This document shows, piece after piece, positions 1-5,075 of a stretch of 8,597 nucleotides of DNA. Numbering within the stretch: position 1 is the stretch's first letter; every line of letters starts with the position of its first letter. Made by a program: the position numbers and the translations under genes. Source of the stretch: Gammaproteobacteria bacterium. GTDB taxonomy: Bacteria > Pseudomonadota > Gammaproteobacteria > Porifericomitales > Porifericomitaceae. Where the stretch lies: the NCBI GenBank assembly GCA_028817255.1, contig JAPPQA010000201.1, positions 1 through 8,597 on the forward strand, read 5' to 3'. The notes under the pieces were generated by a model, which was given only the letters and a program-made list of their open reading frames with translations, was not told the DNA's origin and ran no database searches.

Positions 1-432
1 AAAACGCAGCCCAACCATGTCCTGACAAAAACCGGGGAAGTCTTTCAATTCGCCGCCCCCGAGGAAACGCCGGCGCTGATGGCGGAACTGGCGGAGTGGA
101 TGCGGCAGTGGCTTGGCGGGGACACGGAAGAAAAACACAATAATTTGGTTTCTTTCCTGGCCGAACTGCACCAGCGGTTTATCCGCATTCACCCATTTGA
201 CGACGGCAACGGGCGGGTCGTGCGCCTGCTGATGAACTACATCCTCATTCGCCTGGGCTTCCTGCCGATGGTGCTGGATGATCGCGGCCGATACATCGCC
301 GCCATTCAATTCGCCGACACCGGCGACATCAGCCGCCTTGAAGGCCTGTTCGCAGACCACATCGCGGCAATGCTTGAGAAAGGCATTTACGCCAGAGAGC
401 ATCTCATCGCGCTGAACGGCGACGACGCGTAA
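1..432 (+). CDS. Fic-domain protein, 3' end (5' end outside window)
   Basis: Reading frame 1 is open from the first base to a TAA at 430-432, giving the last 143 residues. The Fic signature HPFDDGNGRVVR lies at visible residues 64-75 (nt 190-225), with the catalytic His followed by the phosphate-binding DGNGR loop. The preceding KTQPNHVLT and the following LLMNYILIRLG also fit the family. Fic enzymes usually transfer AMP or another phosphate-containing group to protein hydroxyls. The motif is intact, so the domain should be catalytically competent, but the target cannot be told. No inhibitory S/TxxxE(G/N) helix is visible in the C-terminal part; one could lie upstream of the window. The gene points toward the minus-strand block and is less GC-rich than it, which may reflect transfer. 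Family call firm; substrate, partner antitoxin and full length unknown. Confidence 0.9.
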   Translation, partial: KTQPNHVLTKTGEVFQFAAPEETPALMAELAEWMRQWLGGDTEEKHNNLVSFLAELHQRFIRIHPFDDGNGRVVRLLMNYILIRLGFLPMVLDDRGRYIAAIQFADTGDISRLEGLFADHIAAMLEKGIYAREHLIALNGDDA

Positions 433-437
433 TCGCG

Positions 438-521
438 GATTCCCGCCCCGCTGGGCGTCTCACTTTTGTTCAATACATTGAACAAAAATATTGCCGATAG
501 TAGATTCCCGCGCTGGGGAAT
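438..521. repeat. Paired GATTCCCGC...GCTGGG repeat flanking the palindrome
   Basis: GATTCCCGCCCCGCTGGG (438-455) and GATTCCCGCGCTGGGG (503-518) are imperfect direct copies on either side of the palindrome. The second copy also forms a hairpin, ATTCCC (504-509) with GGGAAT (516-521) and a 6-nt loop. This ATTCCC...GGGAAT form resembles short dispersed repeats such as neisserial dRS3, although the spacing here is 6 rather than 8. It may be a remnant of a small repeat element at the boundary between the Fic gene and the core block. Only one locus is visible, so dispersal in the genome is unproven. Confidence 0.35.
464..487. promoter_or_regulatory. 24-bp near-perfect palindrome, possible operator
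   Basis: The left arm TTTTGTTCAAT (464-474) and right arm ATTGAACAAAA (477-487) are exact reverse complements around a 2-nt centre (AC). The site is AT-rich in a GC-rich neighbourhood and starts 31 bp after the fic stop. Symmetry, arm length and the minimal spacer fit a dimeric DNA-binding protein better than a terminator, because the stem is AT-rich and not followed by a clear T run. No intact gene follows on the plus strand. It may be a leftover operator of the damaged gene to its right, or a site for a regulator linked to the Fic module. The function is inferred. Confidence 0.5.
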
Positions 522-525
522 AAGC

Positions 526-621
526 AAGCCCGCCCTCAAAATCCGCCGCATGAAAACCCGCTGGGGCAGTTTAAGCGGCAGCGGCGCGATGACGCTGCAC
601 CTGGAACTGATCAAGGCGCCC
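526..621 (+). pseudogene. Relic of a YgjP/DUF45-type metallopeptidase gene
   Basis: One frame reads KPALKIRRMKTRWGSLSGSG and continues into AMTLHLELIKAP. This matches the conserved core of the YgjP-like (DUF45, M48-related) family, where RRMKTRWGSC is followed by a strand ending in L(I)xAP just before the HExxH zinc motif. Here the block stops after KAP. The zinc-binding HExxH helix is absent in all frames that I read, and no family-like N-terminal part precedes it, so about 32 codons of a gene normally over 200 codons long survive. The usual Cys after RWGS is Leu. The surrounding frame stays open (466-702) but the flanks do not look like the family. It is read as a gene remnant next to the Fic gene; activity is very unlikely. 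Confidence 0.6.
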
Positions 622-635
622 GGCGGCGGCAGCCA

Positions 636-659
636 TAACCCCGGGCGGCAGCCGGGTTA
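636..659. other. Hairpin overlapping the end of the aldolase gene
   Basis: TAACCCCGG (636-644) pairs with CCGGGTTA (652-659) with one bulged C and a 7-nt loop. On the minus strand the first arm contains the aldolase TAA stop. It sits between the converging Fic/relic side and the minus-strand block and could slow or end transcription, but neither strand has a T run after it, so it is not a standard intrinsic terminator. Confidence 0.3.
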
Positions 660-1349
660 CGAGCCCCCGCTATCCGGCTCTGCCGGGCCGGGGCGCCGGT
701 AATCCCGGAAGCGCTCCAGCGCCTCCTCCATCTGCGCGGCGGAGAGCAGCGCCGGGCCGGCGCCGACTTGCAGGCTCAGCCAGTATTGCCGGCACAGGTT
801 CTCAAGCTCCAGCAGCAGCAGATAGGCGGCGCGCAGGTCCGGGCCCAGGCTGAGCGCGCCGTGGTTGGCCATCAGGCAGGCGCGGCGGCCGCGCAAAGCG
901 CGCAGAACGTTGCCGGCAAGCGCCTCGGTGCCGAAGGTGGCGTAATCGGCGCAGCGCACGGAGGCGCCGCCCGCAACCGCGAGCATGTAATGGAAGGCGG
1001 GCAGGTCGCGGCGGGCGCAGGCCAGCGCCGTAGCATAGGGGGGATGCGCGTGCAGCACGGCATTCGCCTCGGGGCGGCGCTCCAGGATGCGGCAGTGCAG
1101 GCGCCACTCGCTGGAAGGGCGGCGCCCTCCCGGCGGCGCCTCGCCGGCGGGGGACAGGACGATTAGATCCTGCGCCCGCAGCTCTTCCGGCAACAGCCCG
1201 CTGGGGGTGATCAGCAATCCCTCAGGGACGCGGACGCTGCCGTTGCCGGCGCAGCCGGTGTTGAGCCCGCGCTCGGCCAGGGCGCGCATGTAGCGCACCA
1301 TCTCCGCCCGCGGGTCGCCGCGGCCCGCGCCGGGCGGGGACTCAGACAT
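657..1349 (-). CDS. Class II aldolase/adducin family protein
   Basis: A 230-residue protein of the L-fuculose-phosphate aldolase fold. Visible motifs: GNGSVR at about 35-40 and TPSG at 48-51 (phosphate and substrate binding), Glu81 in SSEWRLH, HAH at 100-102, and His163 in ANHG. The last four (E81, H100, H102, H163) match the FucA zinc ligands and catalytic Glu, so a metal-dependent aldolase, epimerase or dehydratase reaction on a small sugar phosphate or hydroxy acid is likely. The substrate cannot be assigned; FucA, methylthioribulose-1-phosphate dehydratase and uncharacterised relatives share these features. The ATG overlaps the ychF 3' end by 8 nt (ychF TGA at 1342-1344), so it is probably translated by coupling as the last gene of the block. 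The C-terminal tail is Pro/Gly-rich and unlike the family. The fold is confident, the reaction open. Confidence 0.88.
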   Translation of the reverse strand: MSESPPGAGRGDPRAEMVRYMRALAERGLNTGCAGNGSVRVPEGLLITPSGLLPEELRAQDLIVLSPAGEAPPGGRRPSSEWRLHCRILERRPEANAVLHAHPPYATALACARRDLPAFHYMLAVAGGASVRCADYATFGTEALAGNVLRALRGRRACLMANHGALSLGPDLRAAYLLLLELENLCRQYWLSLQVGAGPALLSAAQMEEALERFRDYRRPGPAEPDSGGS

Positions 1350-2433
1350 TGAACCGGAAATGGATCACATCCCCGTCCCGCACCACGTAATCCCTGCTCT
1401 CGGCGCGGCACTTCCCTGCCGCTTTCGCCTTATGCTCGTCGCCCTCGGCAAGATAGTCGGAGAAGCCGATCACCTCTGCCCGGATGAAACCGCGGGCGAA
1501 ATCCGTGTGCACCTTGCCTGCCGCCTGCAAAGCGGTATCGCCCTGGCGAATCGTCCAGGCGCGGACTTCCCGCGGACCGGCGGTAAAAAAGGTGTGCAGA
1601 CCCAGGAGACGATAGCCTGCCCGCACCAGCTGGTTCAGCCCCGGCTCCGCCAACCCCAGCAGTTGCAGAAATTCCCGCCGCTCCCGGGGAGGCAGCGCGG
1701 CAATCTCCGCCTCCGCTTTGGCGCAGAAGGAGACCGGCGCCAAGCCCTCGCGGGCGGCGCGCTCGCGCAGGGCGTCCTGCCAAGGGTGGCCGCGCAGCCC
1801 CCGCTCGTCCACGTTGGCCAGCAGCAGCGTCGGCTTGAGGGTCAGCAGCTGCAGGGCCTCGGCCTGCGCCCGCTCCGCCTCTTCCAGACGCGCATGGCGC
1901 AGGGGCTGGCCGGCGTCCAGGATGCCGCGCAGTTTCCGCAGCAGTTGCGCGAACCGGCGCGCATCCTTGTCGCCAGACTGCGCGGCGCCGGCGCATTGCG
2001 CCAGGGCGCGCTCCACCGCATCCAGATCCGCCAGGCATAACTCCGTATCCACGGTATCGAGATCCGAGACCGGGTCCACCCGCCCGGCCACATGCGCGAT
2101 GCCGTCCTCCCGGAAGCAACGCACCACCTGTACGATGGCCTGCATCTCCCGGATATGCGCCAGGAACCGGTTGCCCAGCCCTTCGCCCGCGGCGGCGCCC
2201 TTGACCAGGCCGGCGATATCTACGAAGCGCATCTGGGCCGGTACCACCTTCCGCGGTTGCGCGAGTTCGGCCAACTGCCCGAGCCGCGGGTCGGGGACCG
2301 GCACCATGCCGACGTTGGGCTCCACGGTGCAGAAGGGGTAATTCTCCGCGGCGGCGCCGGCATGGGTCAGGGCGTTGAACAGGGTGGACTTGCCCACGTT
2401 GGGAAGCCCCACGATGCCGCAGCGAAAGCCCAT
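1342..2433 (-). CDS. ychF: OBG-type ribosome-associated ATPase YchF
   Basis: The 363-residue protein has the usual YchF length and architecture. The P-loop GLPNVGKST is at 9-17, PFCTVEPN at 33-40, the switch II DIAGL at 72-76 and GLGNRFLAHIR at 85-95. A helical insert spans roughly 130-200. The base-specificity motif is NVDE at 207-210, in place of the NKxD of GTPases, which fits the known ATP preference of YchF/OLA1. A TGS domain (about 278-363) ends in DGDVIHFRFNV. Family members bind ribosomes and act in stress responses, including oxidative stress in E. coli. Placement directly after pth is the standard gammaproteobacterial arrangement. The start ATG (2431-2433) is preceded by a repeated copy of itself that makes a tiny upstream reading frame, described separately. 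There is no good Shine-Dalgarno at normal spacing for this ATG. The 3' end overlaps the aldolase start. Confidence 0.97.
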   Translation of the reverse strand: MGFRCGIVGLPNVGKSTLFNALTHAGAAAENYPFCTVEPNVGMVPVPDPRLGQLAELAQPRKVVPAQMRFVDIAGLVKGAAAGEGLGNRFLAHIREMQAIVQVVRCFREDGIAHVAGRVDPVSDLDTVDTELCLADLDAVERALAQCAGAAQSGDKDARRFAQLLRKLRGILDAGQPLRHARLEEAERAQAEALQLLTLKPTLLLANVDERGLRGHPWQDALRERAAREGLAPVSFCAKAEAEIAALPPRERREFLQLLGLAEPGLNQLVRAGYRLLGLHTFFTAGPREVRAWTIRQGDTALQAAGKVHTDFARGFIRAEVIGFSDYLAEGDEHKAKAAGKCRAESRDYVVRDGDVIHFRFNV

Positions 2434-2455
2434 TAAAAGCCCATTAAAAGCCTAT
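2423..2455 (-). repeat. Three tandem 11-bp units at the ychF start
   Basis: Plus-strand units are CGAAAGCCCAT (2423-2433), TAAAAGCCCAT (2434-2444) and TAAAAGCCTAT (2445-2455). The first is the ychF start itself; the second differs from it at two positions and the third from the second at one. On the minus strand the middle unit supplies an ATG at 2444 that reads ATG GGC TTT TAA, a three-codon frame copying the YchF N-terminus (M-G-F). Its stop overlaps the ychF ATG as TAATG. An AGG (2453-2451) lies 6 nt before the upstream ATG, so ribosomes may load there and re-initiate at ychF. The pattern suggests slippage duplication of the start region; the effect on translation is inferred. Confidence 0.75.
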
Positions 2456-2458
2456 TAC

Positions 2459-2471
2459 CGGCCCCTGGCCG
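2459..2471 (-). other. Short GC hairpin in the pth-ychF gap
   Basis: CGGCC (2459-2463) pairs with GGCCG (2467-2471) around a 3-nt loop, in the 98-bp gap between pth and ychF. The same gap holds the perfect 12-bp palindrome TGCCGCGCGGCA (2517-2528) close after the pth stop. Neither is followed by a T run, so read-through from pth into ychF is expected. They may be mRNA-stabilising or RNase-processing elements, but in such GC-rich DNA they could also be chance. Confidence 0.25.
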
Positions 2472-2531
2472 CTACGGGCGCCCAAGGCGGCGCCGGCCGC
2501 GGCGCTTTGCCGCCGTTGCCGCGCGGCAGCG

Positions 2532-3131
2532 TCACGCGGCGCCGTCCTGCGCCCCCGCCGCGCCGTGCAGACGGTCGAAGGCCGCCTGCACCTCCCCCCT
2601 TAGCACCAGCGGCATCGCCTGCAGGGCGCGATCCATGGCCTCTTGCAGCAGGCGCCGCTGCGCTTCGTCGGGAGACGACAGCACGTAGCGCCGAACCGCC
2701 TCGCCGCCTGCGCCCGGCGGGCGGCCGATGCCGAAGCGCAGGCGCAGGAAGTCGTCCGCTCCCAGGCAGCGCAGAATATCTCTTACGCCGTTATGCCCGC
2801 CGTGTCCGCCCTTGCGCTTGAGGCGCGCCGTACCCGCGGGCAAGTCCAGGTCGTCGTGAACTACCAGGATGTCGGGGCCGGACAACTTCAGAAAATCGGC
2901 GGCCATTCTCAGGGATCTGCCGCTATCGTTCATGAAAGTGGACGGCTTAAGCAGCCATAGATCGGAACCGTAAGGGCAAAGCCGGCACACGGCCCCGGCG
3001 AAAGACGACTTTTGCTTGAAGCTCCCCCCGCCCAGTTCTACCGCCAGCCGCTCCAGAAAGCGAAACCCGGCATTGTGACGGTCGGCCGCATGGCCGCCGC
3101 CAGGGCCGCTGGGATTGCCCAGGCCCGCCAC
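2532..3131 (-). CDS. pth: Peptidyl-tRNA hydrolase (start uncertain)
   Basis: Pth cleaves peptidyl-tRNAs released from ribosomes and recycles the tRNA in the cytosol. From the GTG at 3131 it has 199 residues, close to family length. Expected active-site residues are present: Asn6 (GLGNP), His19-Asn20 (RHNAGF), Asn68 in STFMN, Asp93 in HDDLDLPAG, and His113-Asn114 in GGHGGHNG. FLRLRFGIGRP follows. The spacing between GLGNP and RHNAG is three residues longer than in E. coli, and the family Tyr and Thr there are replaced by His and Asp. Family-like coding (R-L-V) continues upstream of the GTG, yet no ATG, GTG or TTG exists in frame back to the rplY TGA (3177-3179). The GTG is therefore a minimal start; CTG at 3134 or a one-base indel joining a GTG at 3153 are alternatives. 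It lies between rplY and ychF as usual for gammaproteobacteria. Confidence 0.93.
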   Translation of the reverse strand: MAGLGNPSGPGGGHAADRHNAGFRFLERLAVELGGGSFKQKSSFAGAVCRLCPYGSDLWLLKPSTFMNDSGRSLRMAADFLKLSGPDILVVHDDLDLPAGTARLKRKGGHGGHNGVRDILRCLGADDFLRLRFGIGRPPGAGGEAVRRYVLSSPDEAQRRLLQEAMDRALQAMPLVLRGEVQAAFDRLHGAAGAQDGAA

Positions 3132-3176
3132 CAGACGCGGAGGCGACCGGCACGGGGCGGGCGCCTGGCCGATATA

Positions 3177-3878
3177 TCAGCCCTCCTGCCCGCCGGAGGT
3201 CTTGGATTCCTCGGCGGCGGGGGCCGCGCCCTCCGCCGAGGCGGCCTCTGCTTCCTCGCCGACCTTTTCCTCCTCCTCCTGGACCGCCTTGGGCAGATGG
3301 ACGGAGACCACGGGCTGATCGGGGTCGCCGCCGTGCTTCAGGCTGTAAAGCTCGACGCCTTCCGGCATTTGCAGCTCCCGCAGGTGGATCGTCTCCCCCA
3401 CTTGCAGCGCGCCGATGTCCACGCCGATGTACTCGGGCAGATGGCGCGGCAGGCAGGAGACCTCCACCTCCGTTAACACGTGACTGACCAGCCCGCCGCC
3501 CTGTTTGACCCCCGCGCAATGATCCTCGTTGAGAAAGTGCAACGGCACGTTCATGGTGAGCGCGCGGTTCTCGTCAATCCGCTGGAAATCTATGTGCAGA
3601 AGCCGCGACTCGCTGGGATGCCGCTTAAGCCCCTTCAACACCACCTGCTCTTCCCGCCGCTGTTCCCCGTCCTCGAGCCGCAGCTGCAAGATGTGAGAAT
3701 AGAAGGCTTCGTCGTCCAGGTGGTGCATGACCTCCCTGGCGTCCAGGCAAAGCGGGACGCATTCCCCTCCGCCTCCGTAGAGAATGCCCGGCAGCTTGCC
3801 GGCGCGCCGCAGCCGCCTGCAGGGCCCGCTGCCCAACTCGGAGCGCCGTTGCGCCGATAAATTGAAATCTTTTTTCAT
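3177..3878 (-). CDS. rplY: Large ribosomal subunit protein bL25, long (CTC/TL5) form
   Basis: The 233-residue protein is the two-domain form of bL25. The N-terminal domain (about 1-95), with SAQRRSELGSGPCRRLRRAGKLPGILYG and HIDFQRI, is the 5S rRNA-binding domain. The C-terminal TL5-type domain (about 96-193) contains MNVPLHFLNEDHCAGVKQGG and LPEYIGVDIGALQVGETIHL. An acidic, Ala-rich tail (about 195-233) is probably disordered and is typical of long forms. The protein sits in the central protuberance of the 50S subunit with 5S rRNA. It starts with ATG followed by an AAA-AAA-rich run (MKK), common in highly expressed genes. The 90-bp leader between prs and rplY has crossing complementarities and a distant AGGAGG. 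E. coli rplY is reported to be autogenously repressed by L25 at translation, so leader control is plausible. The TGA stop is in the same frame as pth. Confidence 0.96.
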   Translation of the reverse strand: MKKDFNLSAQRRSELGSGPCRRLRRAGKLPGILYGGGGECVPLCLDAREVMHHLDDEAFYSHILQLRLEDGEQRREEQVVLKGLKRHPSESRLLHIDFQRIDENRALTMNVPLHFLNEDHCAGVKQGGGLVSHVLTEVEVSCLPRHLPEYIGVDIGALQVGETIHLRELQMPEGVELYSLKHGGDPDQPVVSVHLPKAVQEEEEKVGEEAEAASAEGAAPAAEESKTSGGQEG

Positions 3879-3968
3879 GACAATCGAACCGAAGCCTGTC
3901 CGGTTGCGCGCCTCCTCCCGCCCCCGCCGGTTCGGGTACAGGCCGCGCCCGGCACGATAACCCTAACC
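3879..3968 (-). promoter_or_regulatory. rplY leader with candidate pseudoknot or switch
   Basis: In mRNA order, GCCUGU (3943-3938) can pair with ACAGGC (3899-3894), and CGAACCG (3934-3928) with CGGUUCG (3891-3885). The two helices cross, so they form either a pseudoknot or two exclusive folds. A third option pairs AACCG (3905-3901) with CGGUU (3891-3887). The only strong Shine-Dalgarno, AGGAGG at 3916-3911, is 32 nt from the ATG. The third hairpin would shorten that path to about 13 nt, while CGAACCG/CGGUUCG would close the region 6 nt before the start. This is what an autoregulated ribosomal-protein leader could look like. Folding has not been computed. Confidence 0.45.
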
Positions 3969-4931
3969 CTAGTCTATAAACATGGAACTCAGCGACTCGC
4001 CCGCGCAAATGCGGCGCATACTCTCCGCCAGCATCGTCGCAACGCTCAACTGCCGCACCTTGCCGCACTCCTCCGCGGCAGGCCGAAGCGGTATCGTATC
4101 AGTAACCACCAGTTCGTCCAACTGCGATGCCGCGAGGTTCCGCGGCGCGGCGCCCGAAAGCACGGCATGCGTGCAATACGCGGTGACCCGGCTGGCCCCC
4201 CGCTGCTTCAGGGCCTTTGCCGCCTGGCACAAGGTGCCGGCAGTATCCACCATGTCGTCTATGAGTATGCAGGCAGTCCCCTTCACCTTGCCGATGACGT
4301 TCATCACCTCGGCCTTGTTGGCCTTTGCCCGGCGCTTGTCAATCACCGCCAGGTCGGCATCCTCCAGGCGCTTGGCCAGGGCCCTGGCCCGGACCATGCC
4401 CCCTACGTCCGGCGATACGACAGTCAGCTTGCATTCGCGCATCCGGTTCTTCCAAATGTCGCCCAGCAACACCGGCGAGGCGTACACGTTGTCCAGCGGG
4501 ATGTCGTAAAAGCCCTGGATTTGGTCGGCATGCAGGTCCACCGTCAGCACCCGGTCTATGCCCACCACGGCGATCATATTGGCGATAACTTTGGCCGTGA
4601 TGGGAACCCGCGACGACCGGGGGCGCCGGTCCTGCCGCGCATACCCCATGTAGGGGATCACCGCCGTAATCCGCGCTGCCGAGGCCCGGCGCAAGGCGTC
4701 CGCCATGATCAGGAGTTCCATCAGGTAATCGTTGCCGGGAGCGCACAGCGGCTGCACGATGAACACTTCCTGGTTGCGCACGTTCTCGGCCACCTCCACC
4801 GCGATCTCGCCGTCGCTGAAGCGGCCGACGCCAATCTTCCCCAGCGGCAGGTTCAGGCAGGCGGCGATGCGCATGGCAAGCGGCATGTTGGCGTTGCCGG
4901 CGAAGACCGTCATGTTGGCGGGAGAAAGCAA
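3969..4931 (-). CDS. prs: Ribose-phosphate pyrophosphokinase (PRPP synthase)
   Basis: Makes PRPP from ribose 5-phosphate and ATP for purine, pyrimidine, histidine, tryptophan and NAD synthesis. From the chosen TTG start it has 320 residues, normal for class I enzymes. Visible motifs: FAGNAN (10-15), GRFSDGE (36-42), YARQDRR (97-103), the divalent-cation and ATP signature VDLHADQIQGFYD (131-143), the catalytic flexible loop DKRRAKANKAEVMNVIG (198-214) and the PRPP loop IDDMVDTAGT (224-233). The start is decided by a perfect AGGAGG 7 nt upstream of TTG 4931. The internal ATG at 4913 also gives a family-like N-terminus but would be 25 nt from that site; a GTG at 4961 is upstream of it. The gene follows tRNA-Gln as in many gammaproteobacteria. 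Function is firm; only the start is inferred. Confidence 0.96.
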   Translation of the reverse strand: MLSPANMTVFAGNANMPLAMRIAACLNLPLGKIGVGRFSDGEIAVEVAENVRNQEVFIVQPLCAPGNDYLMELLIMADALRRASAARITAVIPYMGYARQDRRPRSSRVPITAKVIANMIAVVGIDRVLTVDLHADQIQGFYDIPLDNVYASPVLLGDIWKNRMRECKLTVVSPDVGGMVRARALAKRLEDADLAVIDKRRAKANKAEVMNVIGKVKGTACILIDDMVDTAGTLCQAAKALKQRGASRVTAYCTHAVLSGAAPRNLAASQLDELVVTDTIPLRPAAEECGKVRQLSVATMLAESMRRICAGESLSSMFID

Positions 4932-4938
4932 ACTATAG

Positions 4939-4944
4939 CCTCCT
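4939..4944 (-). promoter_or_regulatory. Strong Shine-Dalgarno deciding the prs start
   Basis: The minus strand reads AGGAGG at 4944-4939, then 7 nt, then TTG at 4931. It supports TTG over the nearby GTG (4961) and ATG (4913). Three GGGG runs (plus-strand CCCC at 4953-4956, 4961-4964 and 4967-4970) lie just upstream in the transcript. Confidence 0.65.
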
Positions 4945-5000
4945 GCGTCGCACCCCTGCACCCCTACCCCTGTTCCTAACCGAAAACGGCCGCCGCGGAT

Positions 5001-5075
5001 TGGCTGGGGTGCCAGGATTCGAACCTGGGAATGCGGGGATCAAAACCCCGTGCCTTACCGCTTGGCTACACCCCA
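5001..5075 (-). tRNA. tRNA-Gln, anticodon TTG
   Basis: A full cloverleaf can be read on the minus strand. The acceptor stem TGGGGTG/CACCCCA has 7 bp. The D arm contains AGCCAAGCGGTAAGGC. The anticodon stem CGGGG/CCCCG encloses the loop TTTTGAT with anticodon TTG at 5043-5041. The T arm is CCAGG-TTCGAAT-CCTGG. Discriminator G (5004) and an encoded CCA (5003-5001) follow, 75 nt in all. It closely resembles E. coli tRNA-Gln, decodes CAA (and CAG by wobble), and lies between ispE and prs as in related genomes. Unusually, its first 10 nt also encode the end of ispE, so it is probably excised from the polycistronic transcript. Confidence 0.97.

Noticed and set aside
636..659. Intrinsic terminator of the minus-strand block
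   Set aside because: A hairpin exists but no T run follows on either strand, so it is listed only as a hairpin.
466..702. A complete small protein gene on the plus strand
   Set aside because: Only the middle third looks like a known protein family, the TTG start lies within the palindrome, and the end runs into the antisense of the aldolase gene; a gene relic explains it better.
3958..3971. Telomere-like TAACCCTAACCCTA at the end of prs
   Set aside because: Only two copies, it includes the prs stop codon, and the surroundings are ordinary bacterial core genes; most likely chance.
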